Positions 25,044 through 32,917 of a stretch of DNA of 32,917 nucleotides are shown one piece after another. The translations under genes and the position numbers were made by a program. How positions within the stretch are numbered: the first letter of the stretch is position 1; every line of letters begins with the position of its first letter. Source of the DNA: Ruminococcus sp. (GTDB lineage: Bacteria > Bacillota > Clostridia > Oscillospirales > Ruminococcaceae); the NCBI GenBank assembly GCA_017649325.1, contig JAGCHA010000036.1, positions 1 to 32,917 on the forward strand, in the 5' to 3' direction. The notes beneath the pieces are model-generated. The model was not told the DNA's origin, did not search any database, and worked only from the letters and a program-made list of their open reading frames with translations.

Positions 25044-27428
25044 TTATTTACTCCGCGCGAACAGCTTCCGAATGCCGTCGATGAGCATAGTGAGATATCG
25101 GAGCATGGGCTCAGCGATTATCGAGAAGTTGACGCAGAGGAGAATGCACTGAATGGACATCCCGCTAATGCCGAAGAAGCTGCTGAGGAAGAGCATACTG
25201 AGCGTGAGCAGGATGCCGCACATACCCCATATTGCCCATTTGAGGGCATTCATCGGTTTTGCGATACGCAGGAGTATCATCATGCCGACGACGCTCATGA
25301 GAATCGTGGAGGCGGTGGAGATGTCCTCCTGATGCGACTTGAAGATATTGCCGAAGAATATCATAGCTGCGACGATTATCGCGTCGGTGATACCCGCAGG
25401 GAGGGCTTTGAGCAGAATGTTAGTCATGAACTTGCCTTTAATGAGTTCACGGTTAGGTATCTGCGAAAGGAACAAGCCTGGCAGACCGATAGTAAACACG
25501 CTTATAAGGGAGATCTGAGCGGGCTTGAGGGGATAGGTGATACTGAGGAATATCGCCATAGTCGACATTATGAGCGAGAAGATGTTCTTGACGAGGAAGA
25601 GACTTCCCGAGCGCTCGAGGTTGTTGACAACCTTGCGTCCCTCCATTACGACGTCGGGCATTTTGGCGAAGTCGGATTCGAGGAGCACAAGCTGCGACGC
25701 CTGTGCAGCTGCTTCGCTGCCCGAAGCCATAGCGACGGAGCAGTCTGCGTCCTTGAGCGCGAGCACGTCGTTGACGCCGTCGCCTGTCATGGCGACAGTA
25801 CGCCCTGCCTCTTTGAGCGCACGGATAAACATACGCTTCTGTTCGGGAGTGACTCTGCCGAAAACGGTATAATGGAGCACGGAGCTCTTTATAGCCTCCT
25901 CGGTCTGCAAGGTAGTGGCATCGATATACCTTTCTGCGTTTGCGATACCCGCCTGCTTTGCTATCTCGGAGACAGTCATGGGATTGTCGCCTGAAATTAC
26001 CTTTATCTCGACGCCCTGTTCCGCGAAGAAACGGAAGGTATCGGGCGCATTTTTACGAATGGGATTGGAGAGCAGAATGAAGCATATCGGCTTGACAGAG
26101 CCGCTGAGGGCCTTTCCGTCGGGGACGGTATCGCAGCTTCCGAACACGAGCACACGGTAGCCCTTGCTGCTGTGTGAGCTTACCGTCTCGCTGAATTTCG
26201 TGAAGTCCTCGCGGAGCAGGAATTCGGGCGCACCGAGCACATAAGCCCCGCTCTCGAGAACCGTGGAGCTGTACTTGAACTCCGACGAAAAGCCCGTAAA
26301 GGACTTTATCTGCTGACCTGTCGGCGAATTGAAGTGATTTTTAATCGCGAGCATGGTGGCGTTGTCCGCAGACTGCGCCGCCGCGAAGTCGCTGACGAGT
26401 CCCAAGAGCTTGTCCTCGGGATAATCATCATCAATGGGAATCAGCGAATTCACGGCCATATCACCCTCGGTGATAGTGCCTGTTTTGTCGACGCATAGCA
26501 CGTCAACGCGCGCAAGCGTCTCAATGCACTTCATGTCATGGACAAGGACTTTACCGAATGCGAGTCTCATCGCGCTTATGGCGAGCGTAGTGCTTGCGAG
26601 GAGGAACAGACCCTCGGGTATCATACCGATGACAGCGGCGACCATAGCCTGAATGCTGCTGCTGACGTTGCGGTGCTCGAGAAAGTGCTGCTGATAAAAG
26701 AGCGCGAAGCCAATGGGGATGATGATGATACCCGCGAATTTGACGATGCGGTTGAGCGAGCGTATCATCTCGGATTGTTCACCCTTGCGGGATTTTTTCG
26801 CCTGCATAGTGAGCCGCGAGATGTAGGAGTCGACGCCCACCCGTTCGAGCCGCGCCCTGCACGCGCCCGACACGATAAAGCTGCCCGACATGAGCGTATC
26901 GCCCGCAGACTTGCTTATCTCGTCGGATTCGCCTGTGAGCAGAGCCTCGTTCACTGAGACATTTCCGTCGAGGATGACCGCGTCTGCACTTATCTGATTA
27001 CCAGCGCGGAAAATGGCGATGTCATCGATAACAACATCGCGTGATGGCACGCTTTCCTCTCTTCCGTCGCGCATGACAGTGGTGACGGGAGCGTTCATCA
27101 TCGAGAGCTTGTCCAGAACATGTTTCGAGCGGAGCTCCTGCACGATACCGATGAGGGTATTGGCGATGATAATAGGCATGAATGAGAGGTCACGATAATT
27201 TTTTGAGTATATGATTAGCCCCGCGAGAATGAGAAAGATGAGGTTGAAGTAGGTAAAGACGTTGTCGGCGATGATATCGCCCACGGACTTTGACGGCGGG
27301 TTAGCGGGAGTATTGTCGTAGCCTGATTCGGTACGAAGACGTACCTGTTCGGATGTCAGACCCTTATCTGGTTCGGCGAAAACGCGCGGCGGCGGTTCAG
27401 GTGAGCGGTGGAGCTTCTGCTTGCTCAT
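25044..27428 (-). CDS. P-type cation ATPase, CtpE-like
   Basis: A 794-residue P-type ATPase of the inner membrane. Residues 55-75 and 82-98 are the first two helices. The actuator has LTGES (164-168). The helix-4 motif is IPEGL (270-274), which carries Ca2+ ligands in calcium pumps. The phosphorylation site is Asp314 in DKTGT. A TGDGVND hinge motif follows further on, and six hydrophobic segments lie in the C-terminal third. No heavy-metal domain or CPC motif is present, so it is not a copper, zinc or cadmium pump. Overall layout recalls the CtpE group, linked to calcium in mycobacteria, but the ion here is inference. It follows AAAGGAGG and has its own promoter, divergent from the copper ATPase. 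Confidence 0.88.
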   Translation of the reverse strand: MSKQKLHRSPEPPPRVFAEPDKGLTSEQVRLRTESGYDNTPANPPSKSVGDIIADNVFTYFNLIFLILAGLIIYSKNYRDLSFMPIIIANTLIGIVQELRSKHVLDKLSMMNAPVTTVMRDGREESVPSRDVVIDDIAIFRAGNQISADAVILDGNVSVNEALLTGESDEISKSAGDTLMSGSFIVSGACRARLERVGVDSYISRLTMQAKKSRKGEQSEMIRSLNRIVKFAGIIIIPIGFALFYQQHFLEHRNVSSSIQAMVAAVIGMIPEGLFLLASTTLAISAMRLAFGKVLVHDMKCIETLARVDVLCVDKTGTITEGDMAVNSLIPIDDDYPEDKLLGLVSDFAAAQSADNATMLAIKNHFNSPTGQQIKSFTGFSSEFKYSSTVLESGAYVLGAPEFLLREDFTKFSETVSSHSSKGYRVLVFGSCDTVPDGKALSGSVKPICFILLSNPIRKNAPDTFRFFAEQGVEIKVISGDNPMTVSEIAKQAGIANAERYIDATTLQTEEAIKSSVLHYTVFGRVTPEQKRMFIRALKEAGRTVAMTGDGVNDVLALKDADCSVAMASGSEAAAQASQLVLLESDFAKMPDVVMEGRKVVNNLERSGSLFLVKNIFSLIMSTMAIFLSITYPLKPAQISLISVFTIGLPGLFLSQIPNRELIKGKFMTNILLKALPAGITDAIIVAAMIFFGNIFKSHQEDISTASTILMSVVGMMILLRIAKPMNALKWAIWGMCGILLTLSMLFLSSFFGISGMSIQCILLCVNFSIIAEPMLRYLTMLIDGIRKLFARSK

Positions 27429-27471
27429 TATCCGCGCCCTCCTTTCGTGGTGTCGTAATATGTCGATTTAT

Positions 27472-27500
27472 ATTATACCACTATTTTTCACAATTAGCAA
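27472..27500 (-). promoter_or_regulatory. Promoter of the CtpE-like ATPase gene
   Basis: On the minus strand, TTGCTA (27500-27495) and TATAAT (27477-27472) are separated by 17 bases. Confidence 0.7.
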
Positions 27501-27589
27501 GAGCACTTGAACAGAACTCAGAACTCAGATTGTATGGATGCCCATTGGACGTCCGTGCCATACGTAACTGCCTGCGGTAACGACCTGCA

Positions 27590-27630
27590 GGGGCGGCGTC
27601 TCTCCGCAAATCAGAGCCTGACTCCGCCCC
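27590..27630. repeat. GC-rich inverted repeat upstream of the copA promoter
   Basis: GGGGCGG (27590-27596) and CCGCCCC (27624-27630) are 27 bases apart and end four bases before the copA -35 hexamer. This is a possible regulator site or RNA hairpin. No CopY-type TACANNTGTA box was seen. Otherwise the 264-base divergent gap holds only the two promoters. Confidence 0.35.
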
Positions 27631-27633
27631 CAC

Positions 27634-27662
27634 TTGATATTTCTCGGCAAACGTGGTATAAT
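27634..27662 (+). promoter_or_regulatory. Promoter of the copper ATPase gene
   Basis: TTGATA (27634-27639) and TATAAT (27657-27662) have an exact 17-base spacer, about 30 bases before the ATG. The ribosome site is AAAGGAGC. Confidence 0.8.
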
Positions 27663-27692
27663 ATTTGCAAAAGCTAACAAAGGAGCTATCCT

Positions 27693-30209
27693 ATGGAACA
27701 ATACAACGTCACGGGCATGAGCTGCGCCGCCTGCTCTGCGCGTGTGGAGAAGGCAGTCGGGAGCGTGGAGGGCGTGACCTCCTGTGCCGTCAGTCTGCTC
27801 ACGAATTCGATGGGCGTGGAGGGAACAGCCACTCCACAGGAGATAATCGCGGCAGTCGAGCGTGCGGGCTACGGAGCTACGCTCAAAGGCGCGGAGTCCA
27901 AGTCCGGCGGCTCAGAGAGCCCACTCGCTGACAGCGAAACACCTGCAATTATAAGCAGGCTTGCGGCGTCGCTGATATTCCTGCTGATACTGATGTATAT
28001 TTCAATGGGACACACCATGTTCGGAGCCCCGCTGCCCGCCTTTCTTGACGGCTCTCCCGCATCTCTCGGGCTTGCAGAGCTTCTGCTCTCGGCGGCAGTA
28101 ATGGTGATAAACCAGCGCTTCTTCATCAGCGGAACACGCAGCGTGCTCCATCGCTCCCCGAACATGGACACCCTCGTGGCAATGGGTTCGGGAGCGTCAT
28201 TCGCGTGGAGCGTCTGCACGCTTTTCAGGTGCATAGCCGCGCAGTCAGACGGCGACATCTTACGAGCGAGGGAGCTGATGTCGGGCAGTTATTTTGAGTC
28301 GGCAGCAATGATACTGACCCTCATCACGGTCGGCAAGCTGCTCGAATCGGTATCGAAAGGACGCACCACCGACGCCTTGAAGTCCCTCATAAAGCTTGCC
28401 CCGAAAACTGCGTGTGTAATCAGGGATGGCGCAGAAGTTACCGTGCCTGCCGAAGAAGTCCGCAAAGGAGACATATTTGTCGTCCGTCCGGGAGAGAGCA
28501 TCCCTGCAGACGGAATAGTCATCGACGGTACGAGCGCAGTCAACGAGGCATCGCTGACGGGTGAGAGCATACCGGTGGACAAGACAGCAGGCGACAGAGT
28601 CAGCGCGGCGACGGTCAACCAGTCGGGATTCATCAGGTGCGAGGCGTCGCGTGTCGGCGAAGATACGACCCTCGCGCAGATAATCAGGACGGTCAGCGAC
28701 GCGGCGGTTACGAAAGCGCCCATAGCCAAGACAGCGGATAAAGTCTCGGGAGTATTTGTGCCTGCGGTCATACTCATCGCGCTTGTGACGACAGTGATAT
28801 GGCTTCTTGTCGGGCACAGCTTCGGTTACGCCCTTGCACGCGGGATATCGGTGCTCGTAATAAGCTGTCCCTGCGCTCTCGGACTTGCCACACCCGTTGC
28901 GATAATGGTTGGAAACGGAGTAGGAGCGCGCGGAGGCATACTTTTCAAGACTGCGGTGTCGCTTGAGGAGACAGGCAGGGCACAGGTCGCAGTGCTTGAC
29001 AAAACAGGCACGATAACCGCAGGAGAGCCCGTAGTTACAGATATTATCGGCGCAGACGGAACAGACGAGCCCGAACTTCTGCGGACAGCATACTCTCTTG
29101 AAAAACTGAGCGAACACCCGCTTGCTAAGGCAGTCGTTGCACTTGCAGAGGAGCGCGGCGTCAACCAGTATGAAGCGGTTGATTTTGAGGCAGTAGCAGG
29201 CAGCGGACTTCGCGCCGTGATAGGCGGCAGGACGGTCACGGGCGGAAATCTTCGATATATCAGCAAGTTTGCGGAGGTGGGCAGCGCTATGCAGACCGCG
29301 GCAGACGACCTGGCAGAGGAGGGGAAGACTCCGCTTCTTTTCGCTGCTGACGGCAAGCTTCTCGGTATAATAGCGGTCGCTGACGTGATAAAGCCCGACA
29401 GCGCCGAGGCAGTCCGCGAACTAAAGAATATGGGCATAAAGGTTGTGATGCTGACGGGCGACAACGAAAAAACAGCCCTCTCGGTCGGACGTCAGGCGGG
29501 CGTAGATAACGTCATCGCAGAAGTGCTCCCGAACGGGAAAGAGGCAGTGATACGTGCATTGCAGAAGCAGGGCAGGGTAGTAATGGTCGGCGACGGCATA
29601 AACGACGCCCCCGCGCTGACTCGTGCGGACATGGGCATAGCCATCGGAGCGGGCACCGACGTCGCCATTGACGCCGCTGACGTAGTGCTGATGAAAAGCA
29701 GTCTCCGCGACGTTCCCGCGGCAATACGACTGAGCCGCGCGACGCTCCGCAACATCAAGCAGAATCTGTTCTGGGCATTTTTCTACAACGTCATCGGCAT
29801 ACCTCTTGCGGCGGGAGCCTACGTTGCGCTTTTCGGCTGGGAGCTCGACCCCATGTTCGGAGCGGCGGCGATGAGCCTTTCGAGCTTTTTCGTGGTGACG
29901 AACGCCCTGCGTCTGAACCTCGTGGATATCCACAGCTCCAAGCACGATAAACGCTTGAAAACAGCAATTCAGCTCACGGATGCGGAAGTCGGCACGGAGC
30001 GCGTGACAATAGCCGTCAAGGGCATGATGTGTCAGCACTGCGAGGCTCGGGTGAAGTCGGCACTTGAATCGCTCGACTTCGTTGAGACAGCCGCTCCCGA
30101 CCACAAAAGCGGCAGAGCGGAGCTTGTCCTGAGTGCTCCCGCGGACGAAAAAAAGCTGAAAAAGGCGGTCACGGAGGCGGGTTATAAATTCGGCGGTATA
30201 GTCAGATAA
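27693..30209 (+). CDS. copA: Copper-exporting P1B-type ATPase with N- and C-terminal HMA domains
   Basis: An 838-residue heavy-metal ATPase. Residues 1-68 are an HMA domain with GMSCAAC (Cys11, Cys14). Membrane helices start near residue 88. The actuator has LTGES near 289. The transmembrane metal site is CPC (392-394), typical of Cu(I) pumps. The phosphorylation site is Asp436 in DKTGT. HP of the nucleotide domain is seen in SEHPLA, and GDGIND follows. After the last helix comes a second HMA domain (about 773-838) with GMMCQHC. Most relatives carry all their HMA domains at the N-terminus, so the C-terminal copy is less common. Role: ATP-driven export of Cu(I) from the cytoplasm. No copper chaperone or CsoR gene is next to it. 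Confidence 0.94.
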   Translation: MEQYNVTGMSCAACSARVEKAVGSVEGVTSCAVSLLTNSMGVEGTATPQEIIAAVERAGYGATLKGAESKSGGSESPLADSETPAIISRLAASLIFLLILMYISMGHTMFGAPLPAFLDGSPASLGLAELLLSAAVMVINQRFFISGTRSVLHRSPNMDTLVAMGSGASFAWSVCTLFRCIAAQSDGDILRARELMSGSYFESAAMILTLITVGKLLESVSKGRTTDALKSLIKLAPKTACVIRDGAEVTVPAEEVRKGDIFVVRPGESIPADGIVIDGTSAVNEASLTGESIPVDKTAGDRVSAATVNQSGFIRCEASRVGEDTTLAQIIRTVSDAAVTKAPIAKTADKVSGVFVPAVILIALVTTVIWLLVGHSFGYALARGISVLVISCPCALGLATPVAIMVGNGVGARGGILFKTAVSLEETGRAQVAVLDKTGTITAGEPVVTDIIGADGTDEPELLRTAYSLEKLSEHPLAKAVVALAEERGVNQYEAVDFEAVAGSGLRAVIGGRTVTGGNLRYISKFAEVGSAMQTAADDLAEEGKTPLLFAADGKLLGIIAVADVIKPDSAEAVRELKNMGIKVVMLTGDNEKTALSVGRQAGVDNVIAEVLPNGKEAVIRALQKQGRVVMVGDGINDAPALTRADMGIAIGAGTDVAIDAADVVLMKSSLRDVPAAIRLSRATLRNIKQNLFWAFFYNVIGIPLAAGAYVALFGWELDPMFGAAAMSLSSFFVVTNALRLNLVDIHSSKHDKRLKTAIQLTDAEVGTERVTIAVKGMMCQHCEARVKSALESLDFVETAAPDHKSGRAELVLSAPADEKKLKKAVTEAGYKFGGIVR

Positions 30210-30241
30210 AAAATATATGTCACCTAATAATAGAAATAGGG

Positions 30242-30270
30242 TTGACAATAGTCTCCGAATGTGGTATACT
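30242..30270 (+). promoter_or_regulatory. Promoter of bioY
   Basis: TTGACA (30242-30247) and TATACT (30265-30270) have a 17-base spacer. Confidence 0.8.
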
Positions 30271-30283
30271 GTAAACATACCAC
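30261..30283. promoter_or_regulatory. Inverted repeat over the bioY -10, candidate operator
   Basis: GTGGTAT (30261-30267) and ATACCAC (30277-30283) are separated by 9 bases. They cover the -10 hexamer and the probable transcript start, so a bound protein would block the promoter. It does not clearly match the BirA operator form (GTTAAC-type half sites), although TGTAAAC occurs inside. Confidence 0.45.
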
Positions 30284-30298
30284 ACAGGAGGCGACACA

Positions 30299-30883
30299 AT
30301 GAACGGAACAGCAATGCGTGAAACGTCGAAAAAACGCGCTTTTACGACAAAGCAGCTCACCCTGACCGCACTTATGGCAGTGCTTCTCATCGTGTGCTCG
30401 TGGATAAGTATACCCACGCCATGGGGCATCGTCTACACATTGCAGACATTTGCGGTATTCTTCTCACTTGTGCTTCTCGGAGGCAAATGCGGAACATTTT
30501 CACTGATGACATTTCTGCTTCTCGGAGCGTGCGGACTGCCCGTATTTTCGCAGTTCAGAGGCGGAGTCGGAGCCCTGTTCGGACTAACGGGCGGGTATAT
30601 TCTCGGCTTCGTGTTCACGGCGGTGATATACTGGCTCGCGGAGCTCATTCCCGCGCAGGGCAAGACACGGATAGTGCGCAATATCGTGGCTCTGCTCATC
30701 GGACTTGCAGTGTGCTATATTTTCGGAACATTTTGGTTCATGCACATTTATTCGGTGGACGGCAGAGTAATAACATTTGGCGGCGCACTGATGATGTGCG
30801 TAGTACCGTACATCGCGTTTGATTTTGTAAAGCTTGCGCTTGCGGTGCTCCTCGGCGAGAGGCTCAGGAAGCATATCAGCTAA
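30299..30883 (+). CDS. bioY: Biotin transporter substrate-binding subunit BioY
   Basis: A 194-residue integral membrane protein of BioY length, with about six hydrophobic segments. Family features are the N-terminal TALMAVLL segment, PTPWGIVYTLQTFAV after helix 1, GACGLPVF followed by GGVGALFGLTGGYILGF, and the WFMHIY region in the later helices. BioY binds biotin and works with the shared ECF ATPases and EcfT, which are not in this window. The ATG follows AGGAGG by 7 bases and has its own promoter with a candidate operator. Biotin-responsive control is plausible but inferred. It is monocistronic as far as seen, and no clear terminator was found in 30884-30927. Confidence 0.93.
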   Translation: MNGTAMRETSKKRAFTTKQLTLTALMAVLLIVCSWISIPTPWGIVYTLQTFAVFFSLVLLGGKCGTFSLMTFLLLGACGLPVFSQFRGGVGALFGLTGGYILGFVFTAVIYWLAELIPAQGKTRIVRNIVALLIGLAVCYIFGTFWFMHIYSVDGRVITFGGALMMCVVPYIAFDFVKLALAVLLGERLRKHIS

Positions 30884-30927
30884 AGACGAAAATTCCCGCA
30901 TCACTGTTGCTTTGATATAATCCCCAT

Positions 30928-30965
30928 AGAGTAGACACACTAAAAAACAAAAGTGTGAAAACTCT
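30928..30965 (+). repeat. Nested hairpin at the probable left end of an IS fragment
   Basis: AGAGT/ACTCT (30928-30932, 30961-30965) encloses CACACT/AGTGTG (30936-30941, 30952-30957) with a symmetric 3-base internal loop. It sits 15 bases before the transposase-like start codon, as leader hairpins do in several insertion sequences. A matching right end was not found. Confidence 0.4.
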
Positions 30966-30979
30966 AAGGGGGTTATTTT

Positions 30980-31317
30980 ATGTCCAAACAAACAAAGATA
31001 TCCGATGAAAACAGAATACAAGCAGTACGGGATTATTTTGATGGAAAAGGAAGCTATGAGGCGATTGCTCAAAGGTACAATGTAAGCAAGTCAACAATAC
31101 TACGAATAATCAATAAGGCCAAAGCAGGAGGAATCTGCTGCTACGGGCAGGACGGTCAGCCAATCAGCAGCAAGACTGTCTGCTGCAAGGCACAGGACAT
31201 GAGCTTTACCGGCATCGCCAATATCACTGACGCCTACATCTATACGCACGTCGATGTGCGCTCAGGCAGAAAGTGGTACGGTGATGAGGTTCACGGTAAC
31301 AGCAGCGTGACCGATGA
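30980..31317 (+). pseudogene. Truncated transposase-type HTH ORF joined to an unrecognised segment
   Basis: From ATG 30980 (after GGGGG), residues 1-50 read like the start of an IS3-type transposase first ORF, with a helix-turn-helix at about 26-46 (SYEAIAQRYNVSKSTILRII). From about residue 51 the sequence changes character (CCYGQDGQPISSK onward, ending near TDDFYIS) and is not transposase-like; I do not recognise it. The frame formally continues to 31555, but beyond about 31320 it is an out-of-frame reading of a lysozyme remnant. Interpretation: the 5' end of an insertion sequence left behind after a deletion joined it to other DNA. Probably not a functional protein. Confidence 0.6.
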
Positions 31318-31659
31318 TTTCTATATTTCGTCGGTCTGTACGGCTCTGCGTCCTCGCTCACGACGCATACCGCCGATGACATCAAGTCCCGCTACACCAT
31401 CTGGCTGGCACACCGGTGTGATCAGACGAATTATAGCGGCGCTTACGGCATCTGGCAGCATTCCGAGAAAGGCAGTGTGGACGGCATCAACGGCAATGTT
31501 GATCTGGATATCTGCTACAAGGATTTCCCGACCATCATCAAGGCGAAGGGGCTGAACGGCTACGGCAAGGAGCCGAATCCGCCTGCTGTCGATGACGGCA
31601 TCACGGTTGAGGTCACTGTGGACGGGAAGAAATACAGCGGAAAACTGAATAAGGCATAA
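31318..31659 (+). pseudogene. C-terminal remnant of a GH25 lysozyme
   Basis: In the frame that opens after the stop at 31315-31317, the translation contains RYTIWLAH, NYSGAYGIWQHS and VDGINGNVDLDICY. These match the final strands of GH25 (Chalaropsis-type) muramidases of phages and Clostridia, followed by a 30-residue tail rich in charged residues. The N-terminal three quarters of the barrel, including the catalytic DxE, is absent, and there is no ribosome site, so it cannot be active. The frame differs from the upstream HTH ORF. A terminator-like hairpin follows at 31665-31701, probably the original lysozyme terminator. Confidence 0.75.
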
Positions 31660-31664
31660 CATCA

Positions 31665-31701
31665 GCGCCCGGCGGGGATTTTTTCTCGGCGGGCGCATTT
31701 T
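31665..31701 (+). terminator. Terminator after the lysozyme remnant
   Basis: GCGCCCG (31665-31671) pairs with CGGGCGC (31690-31696), with partial inner pairing, and is followed by ATTTTTC. Confidence 0.7.
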
Positions 31702-31730
31702 TCATTATGTGGACTATTTTCATTATAGTA

Positions 31731-31759
31731 TTGTAAATCGTAGTCAGTTATGCTATAAT
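31731..31759 (+). promoter_or_regulatory. Promoter of the redox operon
   Basis: TTGTAA (31731-31736) and TATAAT (31754-31759) have a 17-base spacer, about 70 bases before the GTG start at 31829. Confidence 0.8.
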
Positions 31760-31828
31760 GGATATAATAATTACTCAAACATAGACTTGAATATAAGGAT
31801 AAATAAACTGAAAGAAAGGAGGAGCAGC

Positions 31829-32125
31829 GTGAAACAGTTTGTAGAGGTCCATTACTATGTAAAAGACGGAAAGAGGGACGAATTCTATCGCACAATTCTT
31901 GAACGCGGGATTGCGGATGCTTCACGAGCAGAAGAGGGCAATAAAAAGTATGACTACTATCTCAGCCCGGATAATGAGAATGAATTGCTTCTCATTGAAC
32001 TGTGGGCGTCAGTAGAAGCTGTTCAGGAGCACGGACAGACAGTACACTTTAAGGAACTTGGCGAACTGAAACAGGAATATGTGACAGATACAGTTATAAA
32101 ACGATATGACATAGCAGAAGACTGA
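31829..32125 (+). CDS. ABM-superfamily small monooxygenase-like protein
   Basis: A 98-residue protein from GTG 31829, which follows AAAGGAGG by 6-7 bases. Longer upstream readings run back through the promoter and are rejected. The sequence fits the antibiotic-biosynthesis monooxygenase (ABM/YgiN-like) ferredoxin-like fold: an opening beta strand FVEVHYYVKDG, a helix with EFYRTI, YDYYLSPDNENELLLIELWAS, and a helix HGQTVHF with the histidine often conserved in the family. Relatives act on quinones or as dimeric small-ligand oxidases. The substrate is unknown here. It is the first gene of an apparent three-gene unit with a nitroreductase and an aldo/keto reductase (gap 85 bases). More AT-rich than upstream genes. 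Confidence 0.85.
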   Translation: MKQFVEVHYYVKDGKRDEFYRTILERGIADASRAEEGNKKYDYYLSPDNENELLLIELWASVEAVQEHGQTVHFKELGELKQEYVTDTVIKRYDIAED

Positions 32126-32210
32126 TGCATTTGAATGGTGGCAGAATGACAGTATTTCGGGACATTGAAGAATTGCAGAAATCCAAAATAATATAATGGA
32201 GGAAAACACT

Positions 32211-32723
32211 ATGGAATTCAAAGAAGTTGTTAAGAACCGTTATTCATGCAAGAAATACAGCGGTCGTCAGGTAGAGGCTGAAAAGCTGAATGCTATTCTG
32301 GAAGCAGGCCGTCTTGCACCGACAGCCAAGAATCTGCAGGAACAGCATATCTATGTAGTGCAGTCTGCTGAGAAACTCGCTGTCATTGACCAGTTTACGC
32401 CATGCCGCTATGGTGCACCGACAGTTCTCGTAGTTGCATTTGACAAAAACAACGTGTTCACTTATCCCGGCGAAAAGCGTGATTCCGGAGTTGAGGATGC
32501 AGCCATCGTTGCAACACATCTGGCCCTTGCCGCAGCCGATGAAGGCGTAGACAGCTGCTGGCTGAATTACTTCGATCCGGATAAGGTTGCTGATGCTCTC
32601 GGACTTCCAGAAAATGAAGAAATATTAATGCTCCTTGATCTGGGTTATGCAGCAGAAGGCGCAGGTCCACTTCCTAATCACGAAAGCAGAAAGCCGCTGA
32701 CCGACACAGTCACATACCTATAA
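32211..32723 (+). CDS. Nitroreductase-family FMN oxidoreductase
   Basis: A 170-residue protein of the small nitroreductase type. The N-terminal NRYSCKKYSGRQV is the usual FMN phosphate-binding Arg/Ser region. A later EAGRLAPTAKNLQ and the C-terminal LLDLGYAAEG match the family. It would use NAD(P)H and FMN to reduce nitro compounds, quinones or enones in the cytoplasm. The start is ATG 32211. An in-frame ATG 15 bases earlier sits on the GGAGG ribosome site and is not used. The gene lies between the ABM protein and the aldo/keto reductase (15 bases to the next start), consistent with an electrophile or quinone detoxification operon; this role is inference. Confidence 0.92.
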   Translation: MEFKEVVKNRYSCKKYSGRQVEAEKLNAILEAGRLAPTAKNLQEQHIYVVQSAEKLAVIDQFTPCRYGAPTVLVVAFDKNNVFTYPGEKRDSGVEDAAIVATHLALAAADEGVDSCWLNYFDPDKVADALGLPENEEILMLLDLGYAAEGAGPLPNHESRKPLTDTVTYL

Positions 32724-32738
32724 GCAGGAGGCATATCT

Positions 32739-32917
32739 ATGGAACAGTATACACTTGCAAACGGCGTACAGATCCCTGTTATCGGACTTGGTACATGGCA
32801 GACACCAGATGATGTGACCGGCTATCAGGCTGTACTCTCAGCTTTGCAGCACGGTTATCGACATATTGATACAGCTCAGGGTTATAGAAATGAAGATATT
32901 GTCGGCAGAGCAGTCAA
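32739..32917 (+). CDS. Aldo/keto reductase, 3' truncated by window edge
   Basis: Only the first 59 codons are present. After GGAGG and an ATG at 32739, the sequence shows the AKR opening beta hairpin (LANGVQIPVIGLGTWQ) and the HIDTAQGYRNE signature. This includes the Asp and Tyr of the catalytic tetrad. It would be an NAD(P)H-dependent carbonyl reductase. It is the third gene of the unit with the ABM protein and the nitroreductase. The remainder lies outside the window. Confidence 0.9.
   Translation, partial: MEQYTLANGVQIPVIGLGTWQTPDDVTGYQAVLSALQHGYRHIDTAQGYRNEDIVGRAV

Noticed and set aside
25038-25994. Long plus-strand frame opposite the CtpE-like ATPase
   Set aside because: Antisense reading of conserved P-type ATPase sequence; His/Glu-rich composition typical of a shadow frame.
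31709-31828. Longer N-terminus for the ABM protein
   Set aside because: It would start inside the promoter (-35 at 31731); the GTG at 31829 has an ideal ribosome site and family-typical length.

Overview
The window looks like chromosome from a cellulosome-forming Ruminococcus-type member of the Oscillospiraceae (Clostridia). This is inferred, not searched. The reasons are three proteins with paired type-I dockerin repeats joined to glycoside hydrolase modules, a fourth dockerin joined to a transglutaminase-like domain, strong AGGAGG-type ribosome binding sites, sigma-A promoters with 17-18 bp spacers, and a Phe T-box leader upstream of pheS. Coding DNA is fairly GC-rich by eye until about 31700, after which it becomes visibly more AT-rich.

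Layout. 1-3060: the 3' part of a DUF2130-type coiled-coil/nuclease-fold gene, then a secreted N-terminal-dockerin, transglutaminase-like protein with its own promoter and terminator. 3179-8950 (minus): a T-box-led run of pheS, a small membrane protein gene, pheT and a CE2-type acetyl esterase. 9142-9744: a small lipoprotein gene ending at a bidirectional terminator. 9750-15098: a divergent pair of large secreted dockerin enzymes, GH30-discoidin-dockerin on minus and CBM13-dockerin-GH43-GH43 on plus. 15134-17476 (minus): a ClpC-like AAA+ unfoldase with a very short middle domain, divergent from a 45-residue cysteine-rich membrane peptide. 17959-20901 (plus): a membrane protein, the bifunctional NAD(P)HX repair enzyme and a lipoprotein. 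21011-24929 (plus): a GH16 lipoprotein and a GH43-CBM6-CBM22-dockerin enzyme. 25044-30209: two divergent P-type ATPases, a CtpE-like cation pump and a CopA with metal-binding domains at both ends. 30299-30883: BioY. 30928-31700: a relic that joins the start of an IS-type transposase ORF to a broken GH25 lysozyme. 31829-end: an apparent operon of antibiotic-biosynthesis-type monooxygenase, nitroreductase and aldo/keto reductase (cut by the window edge).

How it fits together. The secreted dockerin enzymes and the surface GH16 suggest attack on hemicellulose and side-chain-rich plant polysaccharides (arabinan, arabinoxylan, arabinogalactan, mixed or beta-1,3 glucans), with CE2 removing acetyl groups inside the cell. 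The remaining genes are housekeeping: translation, metabolite repair, metal homeostasis, biotin uptake and redox detoxification. No CRISPR array, tRNA, rRNA or intact prophage was seen. The least ordinary items are the cysteine-rich peptide beside the ClpC-like gene, the N-terminal-dockerin transglutaminase-like protein, the interrupted pheS/pheT operon and the IS/lysozyme relic.
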